Both the position numbers and the translations under genes were made by a program. Shown here in pieces: positions 38,783 to 47,619 of a stretch of DNA of 64,000 bases (position 1 is the stretch's first letter; every line of letters begins with the position of its first letter). Source of the stretch: Phenylobacterium sp. (GTDB lineage Bacteria; Pseudomonadota; Alphaproteobacteria; Caulobacterales; Caulobacteraceae); the NCBI GenBank assembly GCA_020402745.1, contig JADBYZ010000001.1:248001-312000 (forward strand). Direction: 5' to 3'. The notes below the pieces were generated by a model. It was not told where the DNA came from, searched no databases, and saw nothing but the letters and a program-made list of their open reading frames with translations.

Positions 38783-38810
38783 CATTCAATACATTTATTG
38801 CATTTATTGC
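38783..38810 (+). promoter_or_regulatory. AT-rich repeats upstream of the antitoxin gene (candidate operator)
   Basis: CATTTATTG occurs twice in tandem (38792-38800, 38801-38809), followed by CAT. A CAATA-CATT-TATTG inverted repeat (38787-38800) overlaps the first copy. It lies 40-67 bases upstream of the antitoxin ATG in otherwise GC-rich DNA. Position and symmetry suit an autoregulatory site of a toxin-antitoxin operon. Confidence 0.5.
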
Positions 38811-38849
38811 ATCTAATCCCTAGATCGAGGACAGGATAAGGAAATTCCC

Positions 38850-39314
38850 ATGACCCTGCTCGCACACCGACAGCCCCCACCCTCCGCGCAGGACGCCGCC
38901 CTGGCGCGCGCCTCGGGGCAGCTCCTGTCCCGCTATGCGCGGGGGCAGCGCCCCCTCACGCTTCGCGTTCGGGACGCCGGCCAGGACCAGCCCCTTGAGC
39001 TGCCCACAGGCGCGGCCGCCCTGCTGATGGACATCCTCGAAGCCATGGCCGCAGGACGCGGCGTCACCCTTATTCCGGAGAACGCCGAACTGACCACCGT
39101 GCAGGCCGCCGAGATCCTGAACGTCTCCCGCCCCTTTCTGATCAAGTTACTGGAGGAGAACGCCATCCCCCATCGCAAGGTGGGCAAGCACCGTCGGATC
39201 CGCATGGAGGACGTCATGACCTACAAGGCGAGGATCGACCGTGAGCGCGAAGCCGTTCTGGACCAGCTGGTGAGCGAGGCGCAGGCGCAGGACATGGGCT
39301 ATGGCCCTGCATGA
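38850..39314 (+). CDS. Helix-turn-helix antitoxin (excisionase-like DNA-binding domain)
   Basis: A 154-residue protein whose residues 81-126 form an excisionase/MerR-like winged helix: LTTVQAAEILNVSRPFLIKLLEENA, then IPHRKVGKHRRIRMEDVMTYK. The N-terminal 75 residues are helical and Ala/Leu-rich. The C-terminal ~28 residues are charged and could wrap the toxin. The stop overlaps the start of the PIN gene by four bases (ATGA). Antitoxin-toxin order, overlap and upstream repeats together suggest an autoregulated VapBC-like pair of the larger HTH/PIN type. Neither toxicity nor binding is shown by sequence. Confidence 0.8.
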   Translation: MTLLAHRQPPPSAQDAALARASGQLLSRYARGQRPLTLRVRDAGQDQPLELPTGAAALLMDILEAMAAGRGVTLIPENAELTTVQAAEILNVSRPFLIKLLEENAIPHRKVGKHRRIRMEDVMTYKARIDREREAVLDQLVSEAQAQDMGYGPA

Positions 39315-39880
39315 GCCGCTTTTCGGCGCTTCTCGACGCCAACGTCCTCTATCCCGCGCCCCTGCGGGACCTGTTCCTGCAACTGGCCGTTACGGACCTC
39401 TTCAAGGCCCGCTGGAGCGCCGACATCCATCGCGAGTGGATCGAGGCGCTCCTTCGCAATGAGCCCCACCGCGAGCGCGCCGCCCTGGAGCGAACCCGCG
39501 ACCTGATGGACCAACACACCCGCGACGCCCTGGTGACCGGCTACGAAGGGCTGATCCCGACGCTTGTGCTTCCCGATCCAGGGGATCGCCACGTCCTCGC
39601 CGCCGCCATCGCGGGGCGCTGCGATGTGATCGTCACGCAGAATCTCAAGCACTTTCCCGACGCGGCCCTCGCGCCCCTGGGCATCGAGGCGCTGCATCCG
39701 GACGAATTTCTCTGCAACCAGATGAGTCTTGCGCCTGGGCTCTTCTGCAGCGCCGTCAGGAAGGTGCGCGCCCGCCTCAGGAACCCGCCACATTCTGTAG
39801 AGTCGTATCTGGAAACCCTGACCCGGCAGGGCCTCGTGGCCACCGTCGCCGAGCTGGAACCGTTCGCCGACGGACTTTAA
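39311..39880 (+). CDS. PIN-domain toxin (VapC-like ribonuclease)
   Basis: A 189-residue protein with a PIN nuclease domain: Asp9 in ALLDANVLYPAPLRD, Glu42 in DIHREWIEALL, Asp92 in DPGDRHVLAAAI, and a fourth polar position around Asp105/Asn111 in CDVIVTQNLKHFP. The DANVLYP start and HVLAAA are characteristic of the PIN group paired with HTH antitoxins. About 60 C-terminal residues extend beyond the PIN core. The acid set looks complete, so it is probably an active Mg-dependent ribonuclease; its RNA target is unknown. Confidence 0.85.
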   Translation: MSRFSALLDANVLYPAPLRDLFLQLAVTDLFKARWSADIHREWIEALLRNEPHRERAALERTRDLMDQHTRDALVTGYEGLIPTLVLPDPGDRHVLAAAIAGRCDVIVTQNLKHFPDAALAPLGIEALHPDEFLCNQMSLAPGLFCSAVRKVRARLRNPPHSVESYLETLTRQGLVATVAELEPFADGL

Positions 39881-39923
39881 GTCCGAGCCATGATGGGCTT
39901 GGGCGTCCATTGGCTTTGGATCG

Positions 39924-40087
39924 CCCCCCTACCCCTCCGACACAAAATACGCGCTGTCCTCGTCCTTCCCCGGCAGACGCACCACCCCCGCCGCCTTCAG
40001 CCCGATCTTCTTCAGCACCGCGTGCGAGGCGGTGTTGCCCGGGGTGGTGATGGCGACGATGCGGCCCAGGCGCAGGTGGCGGCGGGC
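39924..40087. repeat. Direct repeat copy 2: 3' end of the intact GNAT gene
   Basis: Partner of 38597-38760; contains the natural end of the acetyltransferase gene. The two copies are separated by 1163 bases that hold only the toxin-antitoxin module. Confidence 0.93.
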
Positions 40088-40444
40088 GTGGTCGAGGCAG
40101 GCGCGGGCGGCTTCGGAGGCGTAGCCCCGGCCCCAGGCGCTGGCCAGGAAGGCGTAGCCGATGTCCGGGTCCTTCAGGCCGTCGCGCTTCAGCACGCCGC
40201 ACAGGCCCACGGGGCGGCCGCCGTCGCGCTCGGTCGCGCGCCACAGGCCATAGCCATAGCCGGCGTAGGAGGCGCGGGGGCCCTCTTCGATGTAGGCGCG
40301 GGCGCCGGCCAGGTCGCGCACGCCCCGGTCGCCGATGTTCTCTAGGAAGCCGGGCTCGTTCAGGAGGGCCAGGATGAAGTCGGCGTCGCGGTCGGTCTCC
40401 AGCTCGTCGAGGACGAGGCGCTGGGTGTGGAGGATGACGCTCAA
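39929..40444 (-). CDS. GNAT-family N-acetyltransferase
   Basis: A 171-residue RimJ/RimL-like acetyltransferase. It begins ILHTQRLVLDELETDRDADFI, with DIGYAFLASAWGRGYASEAARACLDHA as the acetyl-CoA-binding motif A region. The C-terminus is TTPGNTASHAVLKKIGLKAAGVV. No ATG is near the start of the domain. TTG at 40444 overlaps the stop of the preceding dehydrogenase gene (TTGA) and is the best start. Substrate unknown. Its 3' end is duplicated at 38597-38760. Confidence 0.88.
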   Translation of the reverse strand: MSVILHTQRLVLDELETDRDADFILALLNEPGFLENIGDRGVRDLAGARAYIEEGPRASYAGYGYGLWRATERDGGRPVGLCGVLKRDGLKDPDIGYAFLASAWGRGYASEAARACLDHARRHLRLGRIVAITTPGNTASHAVLKKIGLKAAGVVRLPGKDEDSAYFVSEG

Positions 40445-41301
40445 CGGGGGGGCTCCAGCCGGGTGAGGAGGCTGGAGGTGTCCCAGCGGGCGCCGCCGAG
40501 GCCCTGGACCTCGGCATACCAGGCGTCGACCTGGCGGGTGAGGTCGAGGCGGGCACCGTTGCGGGCGGCCTCGTCCAGCACCAGGGAGAGGTCCTTGCGC
40601 ATCCAGTCGACGGCGAAGCCGAAGTCGAACCGGCCCTCCGCCATCGTCGCCCAGCGGTTGTCCATCTGCCAGGACTGGGCCGCGCCCTGGGAGATGGCGG
40701 CCAGGACGTCGGCCGGGTCCAGCCCCGCGCGACGGGTGAAGTGCAGGGCCTCGGCCAGGCCCTGGACGACGCCGGCGATGGCGATCTGGTTGACCATCTT
40801 GGTCAGCTGGCCGGCGCCGGGGCCTCCCATGAGGCGGATGGCGCGGCCGTAAGACGCCAGGACCGGCTTGGCCCGGGCGAAGGCGGCCGGATCGCCGCCG
40901 CACATGAGGGTGAGCCGGCCGGCCTGCGCCCCCGCCTGGCCGCCTGAGACCGGGGCGTCGAGGAAGCTGTGGCCAGAGGCGGCGGCCAGGGCGGCCATGT
41001 CGCGGGCCAGCTCGGCCGAGGTGGTGGTGTGGTCGACGATTGTCGCGCCGGGGGCCAGGGCGGGCAGGATCTGGGGGACCAGGCCGCGCACGTCGGCATC
41101 GTTGCCGACGCAGAGGGCGACCAGCTCGGCGCCTTGGGCGGCCTCGGCGGGGGTGGCGGCGGCGGCGCCGGGGTGCTGATCCGCCCAGAGGCGGGCCTTG
41201 TCCGGGCTGCGGTTGAAGACGCGGACCGTGTGGCCCGCCGCGGCCAGGTGGCCCGCCATGGGCGCGCCCATGACCCCCAGGCCGATAAACGCCAGCCGCA
41301 T
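40441..41301 (-). CDS. NAD(P)-binding beta-hydroxyacid dehydrogenase
   Basis: A 286-residue member of the 3-hydroxyisobutyrate/glyoxylate reductase family. The start at 41301 (MRLAFIGLGVMGAPMAGHL) has GGAGGGG upstream. Family marks are GLGVMGAPM, DAPVSGGQAGAQAGRLTLMCGG and the catalytic lysine in GAGQLTKMVNQI. It is a paralogue of mmsB at 26361-27245, but without valine genes beside it. The substrate is therefore open (tartronate semialdehyde, 3-hydroxyisobutyrate or other small hydroxyacids). Coupled to the GNAT gene downstream and divergent from motB. Confidence 0.9.
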   Translation of the reverse strand: MRLAFIGLGVMGAPMAGHLAAAGHTVRVFNRSPDKARLWADQHPGAAAATPAEAAQGAELVALCVGNDADVRGLVPQILPALAPGATIVDHTTTSAELARDMAALAAASGHSFLDAPVSGGQAGAQAGRLTLMCGGDPAAFARAKPVLASYGRAIRLMGGPGAGQLTKMVNQIAIAGVVQGLAEALHFTRRAGLDPADVLAAISQGAAQSWQMDNRWATMAEGRFDFGFAVDWMRKDLSLVLDEAARNGARLDLTRQVDAWYAEVQGLGGARWDTSSLLTRLEPPR

Positions 41302-41376
41302 GCGCCCCTCCATCCTAAACTGCATTTTAACCCTCACCGTGATAAGGGTGGCGGAACTTCGAACCCGGACACCCCC

Positions 41377-42258
41377 ATGGCAGCCGACGATCGGCCTATT
41401 CTGATCAAGAAGGTCAAGAAGGTTTCCGGCGGCGGCCACCATGGCGGCGCCTGGAAGGTGGCCTATGCGGACTTCGTGACCGCGATGATGGCCTTCTTCC
41501 TCCTGATGTGGCTGATCAACACCACCAGCCCGGAGCAGAAGCGCGGCCTGGCGGAGTACTTCGCCCCCGCGTCCGTGTCGGATGCGACATCGGGCGCCGG
41601 CGGCATTCTGGGCGGCACCGCCCTGGACGACAATGGCGCGAAGTCAGCGGGCACCACCGCCATCATGGAGCAGATGGCGCCTGACACCCGCGAAGCTCAG
41701 GATGGCCCCAACGCCGCCGCCGAGATCTCCGACTCCGTGGAGATGGCCCGCAAGAAGCGCGAGGAGGCGGAGTTCGAGTCCGCCGCCCAGTCCCTGAAGC
41801 AGGCGCTCCAGTCGATGCCGGAGCTGGCGGAGCTCTCCAAGAACATCATCGTCGACAAGACCCCTGAGGGCTTGCGCATCCAGCTTGTGGACCAGGAGGG
41901 CCGGTCCCTGTTCGCGGAAAACTCCTCGGTGCCCAATGACAGGGCGAGGATCCTGTTGCGGGCGATCACAAAGACCCTGAACCAGCTGCCGAACCGGATC
42001 TCCATCTCAGGTCACACCTCCGCCGACTGGCGGGGCGGCGAAGCCGACAGCGACTGGGCGCTCTCGGCAGCCCGCGCCGACGCCTCACGCCGGGTCCTGC
42101 AGGCGGCGGGCATCAGCAAGGACCGGGTCTATCAGGTGTCCGGCAAGGCCAATTCCGAGCCGCTCTATCCGGATGATCCCAGCCTGCCGGGCAACCGGAG
42201 GATTGCGATTGTCCTGTTGCGGGAGGCGCCTGTCCTGCCGCCGGAACCGGCGTTCTGA
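41377..42258 (+). CDS. motB: Flagellar motor protein MotB
   Basis: Stator subunit that anchors MotA to peptidoglycan and conducts protons. The 293-residue protein has one membrane helix, AYADFVTAMMAFFLLMWLIN, with the proton-carrying Asp32. A C-terminal OmpA-like peptidoglycan-binding domain follows (ISISGHTSADWRGGEADSDWALSAARA). The basic N-terminus (LIKKVKKVSGGGHHGG) is typical. motA is not adjacent, as in Caulobacter. It lies 75 bases from the divergent dehydrogenase gene. Confidence 0.96.
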   Translation: MAADDRPILIKKVKKVSGGGHHGGAWKVAYADFVTAMMAFFLLMWLINTTSPEQKRGLAEYFAPASVSDATSGAGGILGGTALDDNGAKSAGTTAIMEQMAPDTREAQDGPNAAAEISDSVEMARKKREEAEFESAAQSLKQALQSMPELAELSKNIIVDKTPEGLRIQLVDQEGRSLFAENSSVPNDRARILLRAITKTLNQLPNRISISGHTSADWRGGEADSDWALSAARADASRRVLQAAGISKDRVYQVSGKANSEPLYPDDPSLPGNRRIAIVLLREAPVLPPEPAF

Positions 42259-42318
42259 GGCGTTTGCCCTTCGTCCCGGACTTGCGCCGACCCGCCAGAT
42301 CAGGGTCTAGTCCTGATT

Positions 42319-43080
42319 GTGACACAGCACTTTCCCACGCCACAGATCCGGTTTTACCTGACCGCGCCGGCGCCCTGCCCCTACCTGCCGGATCGGCAGG
42401 AGCGGAAGGTCTTCGCCCATCTCCCGTATTCCGAGGGCGCCCAGGTCAATGACAGGCTGACCCAGAGCGGGTTCCGGCGGTCGCAGAACATCGCCTATCG
42501 GCCCGCCTGCGAGGCCTGTGAGGCCTGCGTCTCGGTACGGATTCCTGTGGCGGATCACAGGCCATCCCGATCCGACCGAAAGATCCTGAACCGAAACACC
42601 GATCTCTACCGAAGCCTGGTGGAGGCCGAGGCGACCCAGGAGCAGTTCGAACTTCTGCGACGCTACCTGCAGGCGCGCCACGCCGAGGGCGGCATGACCG
42701 ACATGGGCTGGCCCGACTTCGTCGCCATGGTGGAGGATACGCCCGTCCGGAGCCATCTCATTGAGTACCGGCTGGCCTCGCCCGCAGGCGGGCCAGGCGA
42801 TCTTGTCGCCTGCACGCTCGTCGATCTCCTGGGCGACGGGCTGTCTATGGTCTATTCGTTCTACGATCCTGACCTGCCCCGCCGGAGCCTGGGCCGGTTC
42901 ATGATCCTCGACCATCTCGCCCAAGCAAGCCTGACCGGCATGCCCTTCGTCTATCTGGGCTATTGGGTGAAGGGGTCCCAGAAAATGGACTACAAGGCCC
43001 GGTTCCAGCCTCTGGAGGCGCTTGGCCCCTCAGGGTGGAGGCTTCTGGGCGCCCGCGAGCTGGCGCAAACCACCGACTGA
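42319..43080 (+). CDS. bpt: Aspartate/glutamate leucyltransferase (bacterial N-end rule)
   Basis: Transfers leucine from Leu-tRNA to proteins with N-terminal Asp or Glu, marking them for ClpAP. The 253-residue protein starts at GTG 42319. It shows PCPYLPDRQERKVFAHL, the cysteine-rich YRPACEACEACVSVRIPV, SLGRFMILDHLAQA and VYLGYWVKGSQKMDYKARFQPLE, which define the ATE1-like family. Alone on its strand between motB and hdaA. Confidence 0.95.
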   Translation: MTQHFPTPQIRFYLTAPAPCPYLPDRQERKVFAHLPYSEGAQVNDRLTQSGFRRSQNIAYRPACEACEACVSVRIPVADHRPSRSDRKILNRNTDLYRSLVEAEATQEQFELLRRYLQARHAEGGMTDMGWPDFVAMVEDTPVRSHLIEYRLASPAGGPGDLVACTLVDLLGDGLSMVYSFYDPDLPRRSLGRFMILDHLAQASLTGMPFVYLGYWVKGSQKMDYKARFQPLEALGPSGWRLLGARELAQTTD

Positions 43081-43177
43081 TTCCTCCACAGGGTGTCCAC
43101 ATGGGCGCGCGCTCCATCCCCGCTTCCGGGACGTCGGGGCGTCGACCGTTTTTGGCAAAGCGGGCTACCACCCGGCT

Positions 43178-43846
43178 ATGAAGCAGGCTCTGCTGAATTT
43201 CTGGGACCCCCTGTTCTCAGCCCGGGGCGCGTTTGTCGCCGGGGCCGGGAATGCCGAGGCCCAGGTGCGACTTGCGGATTGGCCGAACTGGCCGGCCGGC
43301 TGTCTGGTCCTTGTGGGTCCGGAGGGATGCGGAAAGAGCCGGCTGGCCGAAGATTGGGCGCGGCGTACCGGCGCCCAGAAGCTCGATCGCTTCAAGCCCG
43401 ACCCGGCCGTCGTCCGCTCCCACCCCGTCCTCCTGGAGGACGTCGATCAGGGATTTTGCGCAGAGGGCCTGTTTCACCTCCTGAACCTCGCCTCAGTCGG
43501 CCAGGGGCTCCTGCTGACCGCGCGCACCCGTCCCGCCGGGTGGCCCTCGGAGGTTGCCGATCTCCGCTCCCGCCTGAACGCCCTGCATGTCGTCCACGTC
43601 GAGTCGACGGAGGATGAAATCCTGATGAGCGTGCTGGAGGATTTCCTGCGCGCCCGGGGGATACGCCCTCCCCCGGATCTCGCCCCGTATCTCGTCCGCA
43701 GAATCGACCGCTCGGTGATCGCGGCGCGCGATATTGTTGAAAGACTGCACGAGGCGTCCGCAGGAGATCATCGGCCGGTCACGCGCGCCCTGGCGCGGGA
43801 GCTTCTCTCGGACGACACGGAAAATCTTGATCTTTTCGATCGGTGA
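43178..43846 (+). CDS. hda: DnaA-related regulatory inactivator HdaA
   Basis: AAA+ protein that with the DNA sliding clamp stimulates ATP hydrolysis by DnaA and so limits replication initiation. The 222-residue product from ATG 43178 has Walker A GPEGCGKS at 47-54 and a Walker B-like VLLEDVDQ at 84-91. It lacks the DnaA DNA-binding domain. The N-terminal QALLNF (residues 3-8) fits a QxxLxF clamp-binding motif in place of the more usual QLxLPL. The order hda-ppk-ppx is conserved in Caulobacterales. Confidence 0.88.
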   Translation: MKQALLNFWDPLFSARGAFVAGAGNAEAQVRLADWPNWPAGCLVLVGPEGCGKSRLAEDWARRTGAQKLDRFKPDPAVVRSHPVLLEDVDQGFCAEGLFHLLNLASVGQGLLLTARTRPAGWPSEVADLRSRLNALHVVHVESTEDEILMSVLEDFLRARGIRPPPDLAPYLVRRIDRSVIAARDIVERLHEASAGDHRPVTRALARELLSDDTENLDLFDR

Positions 43847-43915
43847 CTTCGGCTCGTCATAGACTTGGCCCATCCCGCTGCGGATGCTACCGATCCCGGG
43901 AAAGAGTTCCGCGAA

Positions 43916-46114
43916 ATGCCGCCCTCCGCCAAGACCGCCCCAGCGCCCGCCAAGTCCAGTACTTCGCTGAGCATGGACCTGATGCGCTCGCCAGATCGGT
44001 TCTTCAACCGGGAGCTGTCCTGGCTCGCCTTCAACCGTCGCGTCCTGGCCGAAAGCCGCAACCCCCGGCATCCCCTACTTGAACGCCTGCGCTTTCTGTC
44101 GATCTCCGCCAACAACCTCGACGAGTTCTACATGGTTCGCGTCGCCGGCCTGAAGGCCCAGGTGCGGGAAGGCGTCCGCTCCCTCAGCCAGGACGGCCTG
44201 ACGCCCGCCGAGCAGCTGGACCGGATCAACGCCGAGGCCGCGGACCTCATGGCGGACCAGCAGGCCCAGTGGCGCGACCTCGCCGGCGAGATGTCGACCC
44301 ACGGGCTGACCCTGGTGTCGAAGGCCAATCTCTCCCGCGAGGACCAGGCGGCCCTCGAGGACGCCTTCCAGACCCGGCTGTTCCCCATCCTCACCCCCCT
44401 GGCCATCGACCCGGCGCATCCCTTTCCCTTCATCCCGAACCTCGCCTTCTCCCTCGTCTTCAAGCTGCGGCTGAAGTCGGAGCGGCGCTTCCTCTACGCC
44501 CTGGTCCCGATCCCGGCCCAGGTCGCGCGGTTCTGGGAACTGCCCTCCCAGTCCAGCGGGCGGCGACGTGTCGAGAGGCGTTTCGTCAGCCTGGAAAACC
44601 TGGTGGCCCTCTTCGTCGACCGGCTCTTTCCGGAATCGAAGGTAGAGGCCAGCGGGGTCTTCCGCCTGATCCGGGACTCCGACGTCGAATTCGAGGAAGA
44701 GGCGGAGGACCTCGTCCGCGAGTTCGAGGAGCGCCTGAAGCAGCGGCGCCTGGGGTCCGTGGTCCGTGTGGAGCTCGAGGCGACCATGCCCCGTGACCTG
44801 CAGGACTTCATCTGCTCGAACCTGCACGCCCGGCGAGAGGACATCATCCGGATCGACGGCCTGCTGGGCCTGGACGAGCTGGCCCAGCTGATCCCGCCGA
44901 ACCGCCCGGAGCTGAAGTTCCGCGCCTTCGAGCCGAGGTTCCCGGAGCGGATCCGGGATCATGCGGGCGACTGCTTCGCCGCCATCCGGGAGAAGGACAT
45001 CCTTGTCCACCACCCATTTGAAAGCTTCGACGTGGTGGTGCAGTTCCTGCGGCAGGCGGCGCGGGACCCTCATGTCCTGGCCATCAAGCAGACCCTCTAC
45101 CGGACCTCGCAGGACAGCCCGATTATCGCAGCGCTGATCGAGGCGGCTGAGAACGGGAAGAACGTCACCGCCCTTGTGGAGATCAAGGCCCGTTTCGACG
45201 AGGAGGCCAACCTGAAGTGGGCCCGGGACCTCGAGCGCGCCGGCGTCCACGTCGTCTTCGGCTTCGTGGAGTACAAGACCCACGCCAAGCTCTCGATGGT
45301 GGTGCGCCGCGAGGGGGACCAGCTGCGAACCTACTGCCACTTCGGGACCGGGAACTATCACCCGCAGACCGCGCGCATCTACACCGACCTGTCCCTCTTC
45401 ACCTCCGACCCTGGCCTCGGCCAGGATTCGGCCCGCCTGTTCAACTACATCACCGGCTATGCCCGGCCGCAGCGGATGGAGAAGCTGTCCTTCTCACCCC
45501 TGACCATGAAGACCGACCTGATCCGGATGATCGCCGGAGAGGCCGACAACGCCAGGGCGGGGAAGCCGGCGGCCATCTGGGCCAAGCTCAACTCCCTGGT
45601 CGATCCCGAGATCATCGACGCCCTCTACGGAGCGAGCCAGTCAGGGGTCGACATTCAGCTGGTCATTCGGGGCATCTGCTGCCTTCGCCCGGGTGTCCCG
45701 GGCCTGTCCGAGAACATCCGGGTCAAGTCGATCGTCGGCCGATTCCTGGAACACTCGCGGATCGTCGCCTTCGCGAACGGATCGCCTATGCCGTCAGACG
45801 ACGCCCGGGTGTTCATCTCTTCAGCGGACTGGATGCCCCGGAACCTCGACCGCCGCGTCGAAGCCATGACGCCGGTGGAGAATCCGACCGTTCACCAGCA
45901 GGTCCTGCAGCAAATCCTGATGGCCAACATTCGGGATCAGGCGCAAAGCTGGACCCTGGACCCCTCCGGCGGGTATAGCCGGGACCCCGCCTGGGATCAC
46001 CCGGGAGCCTTTTCGGCGCACGAGTACTTCATGACCAATCCCAGTCTTTCGGGTCGCGGACAGAAGGTGAAGGACCTGCCGAGCGCAATCGATCATGTGG
46101 CCTCTCGCACCTAG
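43916..46114 (+). CDS. ppk: Polyphosphate kinase 1
   Basis: Reversibly makes polyphosphate from ATP. The start at 43916 (MPPSAKTAP) was preferred over an in-frame TTG at 43865 because a GGGAAAGAG stretch precedes it; the product is 732 residues. Signatures are [36 protein letters not shown], the phosphorylated histidine His456 in YKTHAKL, and His613 in [10 protein letters not shown]. It follows hda by 69 bases and overlaps ppx by 20 bases, coupling synthesis with degradation of polyphosphate. Confidence 0.97.
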   Translation: MPPSAKTAPAPAKSSTSLSMDLMRSPDRFFNRELSWLAFNRRVLAESRNPRHPLLERLRFLSISANNLDEFYMVRVAGLKAQVREGVRSLSQDGLTPAEQLDRINAEAADLMADQQAQWRDLAGEMSTHGLTLVSKANLSREDQAALEDAFQTRLFPILTPLAIDPAHPFPFIPNLAFSLVFKLRLKSERRFLYALVPIPAQVARFWELPSQSSGRRRVERRFVSLENLVALFVDRLFPESKVEASGVFRLIRDSDVEFEEEAEDLVREFEERLKQRRLGSVVRVELEATMPRDLQDFICSNLHARREDIIRIDGLLGLDELAQLIPPNRPELKFRAFEPRFPERIRDHAGDCFAAIREKDILVHHPFESFDVVVQFLRQAARDPHVLAIKQTLYRTSQDSPIIAALIEAAENGKNVTALVEIKARFDEEANLKWARDLERAGVHVVFGFVEYKTHAKLSMVVRREGDQLRTYCHFGTGNYHPQTARIYTDLSLFTSDPGLGQDSARLFNYITGYARPQRMEKLSFSPLTMKTDLIRMIAGEADNARAGKPAAIWAKLNSLVDPEIIDALYGASQSGVDIQLVIRGICCLRPGVPGLSENIRVKSIVGRFLEHSRIVAFANGSPMPSDDARVFISSADWMPRNLDRRVEAMTPVENPTVHQQVLQQILMANIRDQAQSWTLDPSGGYSRDPAWDHPGAFSAHEYFMTNPSLSGRGQKVKDLPSAIDHVASRT

Positions 46115-47612
46115 TCGCACATCATCGGCAGTGGAGCCGGAGCTCCCGGAGACCCGGCACGCCGCCGTGATCGACATCGGATCCAATTCGATCCGGCTTG
46201 TCGTCTATCGCCTTGAAGGCCGGGCGATCTGGACCGTCTACAACGAGAAGGCCGTGGCCAGCCTGGGACGGGACCTCCGGACAACCGGGCGGCTTTCGCC
46301 CGAGGGGGTCGAGATCGCCATGGCCGCCCTGAGGCGCTTCCGCGTCCTCCTGCAGGGGTGGACGAGCCGTGAGACCTTCGTGGTGGCCACGGCCGCCGTC
46401 CGCGAGGCGCGGGACAGCCGCAACTTTCTCCGCGCGGTGGAGGAGGAGACCGGAATCACCGTGCGCGTCCTTTCGGGCGAGGAGGAGGCGAGATACGGCG
46501 CCCTCGGCGTGCTGGCGGGACAGGCGGACGCCGCTGGCGTCACAGGCGACCTCGGAGGCTCCAGCCTCGAGCTCGTCCGCCTCGACGACCTTGGCCAAGG
46601 GGTGAGCCTTCCCCTCGGGCCCCTGTCCCTCGGTGCGCCCCGGCCGATAGACGCCGAACGGGTGAGGCGCTCGGTGACCCAGGCCCTCCGCCCCCACGCC
46701 GCGCGCCTGTCGACCCGCGAGTTCCACGCTGTCGGCGGCGCCTGGCGCAACCTCGCCCTCCTGCACATGGAGCTGGACGGCTATCCCCTGCACATCGCCC
46801 ACCAGTATGAGATCCGGCGGACGGACCTGCTGGACCTCTGCCGGTTCGTCGCCCGGCAGTCCAGGACGTCCCTTGAGGGTATCCAGGGCCTGTCCCGGAA
46901 GCGGTTCGATACCCTGCCCTATGCCGCCGTGGTCCTCGGCGAGATCGTCCAGGCCCTGGAGGTGCAGCGGGTCACCGTCTCGGCCTTCGGCCTCAGGGAG
47001 GGGCTCCTCCTGGAGTCCATGCGCGAGGATGTCCGGGCCCTTGACCCCCTGGTGAGCGGCTGCGAGGCCCTTGTCGCCCAGCGCGGCCTGACCTCGAGCC
47101 TGGGGCCGGCCTTGGAGGCCTTCATCGGCCCGGTCTTCTCCCAGCTGCCATCCTTGTTTGGTCTCCGGGAACCGACCCTGCTGGCAGCCGCCTGCCGGCT
47201 GGCGGACCTTGGAGCGCGGCTGCACCCGGATCACCGGGCCGACCTCGCCTTCGAGAAGGCCCTTAGGGCTCCGATTGCGGGCATGAACCATGCGGAACGG
47301 GCCTTCCTCGCCTGCGTGGTCTACTCGCGGCACGATTCCGGTGCTGCGACCCCTGAGCCGGAGGTGATCGCCCGGCTGCTAACCCCTGAGCGTCGGGCCC
47401 GCGCCCGGGCGCTTGGCGCGGCGATCCGTCTTGGGTGCGACCTGGCGGGAAGGAATGTGGAGGTGCTCCGGCACGCCGCCCTGGGCCTGGACAATGACCG
47501 CCTGCAGCTGACAGCTGAGCCGGGCTGGGAAGACATGCTCCTGGGCGAGCAGACCGCCAAGCGGGCCCTGACTCTGGCGCAGGCGCTCAAGATCCGCTTC
47601 CAGATGGGGTGA
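46095..47612 (+). CDS. ppx: Exopolyphosphatase (Ppx/GppA family)
   Basis: Hydrolyses terminal phosphates of polyphosphate or pppGpp. The 505-residue protein has the actin-like ATPase fold: [16 protein letters not shown] at about 23-38, [42 protein letters not shown]-terminal HD-like helical region follows. Start ATG 46095 lies inside the ppk end. The choice between Ppx and GppA activity rests on the ppk linkage. Confidence 0.95.
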   Translation: MWPLAPSRTSSAVEPELPETRHAAVIDIGSNSIRLVVYRLEGRAIWTVYNEKAVASLGRDLRTTGRLSPEGVEIAMAALRRFRVLLQGWTSRETFVVATAAVREARDSRNFLRAVEEETGITVRVLSGEEEARYGALGVLAGQADAAGVTGDLGGSSLELVRLDDLGQGVSLPLGPLSLGAPRPIDAERVRRSVTQALRPHAARLSTREFHAVGGAWRNLALLHMELDGYPLHIAHQYEIRRTDLLDLCRFVARQSRTSLEGIQGLSRKRFDTLPYAAVVLGEIVQALEVQRVTVSAFGLREGLLLESMREDVRALDPLVSGCEALVAQRGLTSSLGPALEAFIGPVFSQLPSLFGLREPTLLAAACRLADLGARLHPDHRADLAFEKALRAPIAGMNHAERAFLACVVYSRHDSGAATPEPEVIARLLTPERRARARALGAAIRLGCDLAGRNVEVLRHAALGLDNDRLQLTAEPGWEDMLLGEQTAKRALTLAQALKIRFQMG

Positions 47613-47619
47613 ACCGCAC

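Noticed and set aside
38783-38810. CRISPR-like repeats
   Set aside because: Only two 9-bp tandem units without spacers, and no cas genes anywhere in the window.
38602-38880. A 92-codon frame containing the GNAT fragment as a possible small gene
   Set aside because: Only the last ~50 residues match GNAT. The rest is unrelated, Cys-rich sequence antisense to the antitoxin start, and no acetyl-CoA site remains.
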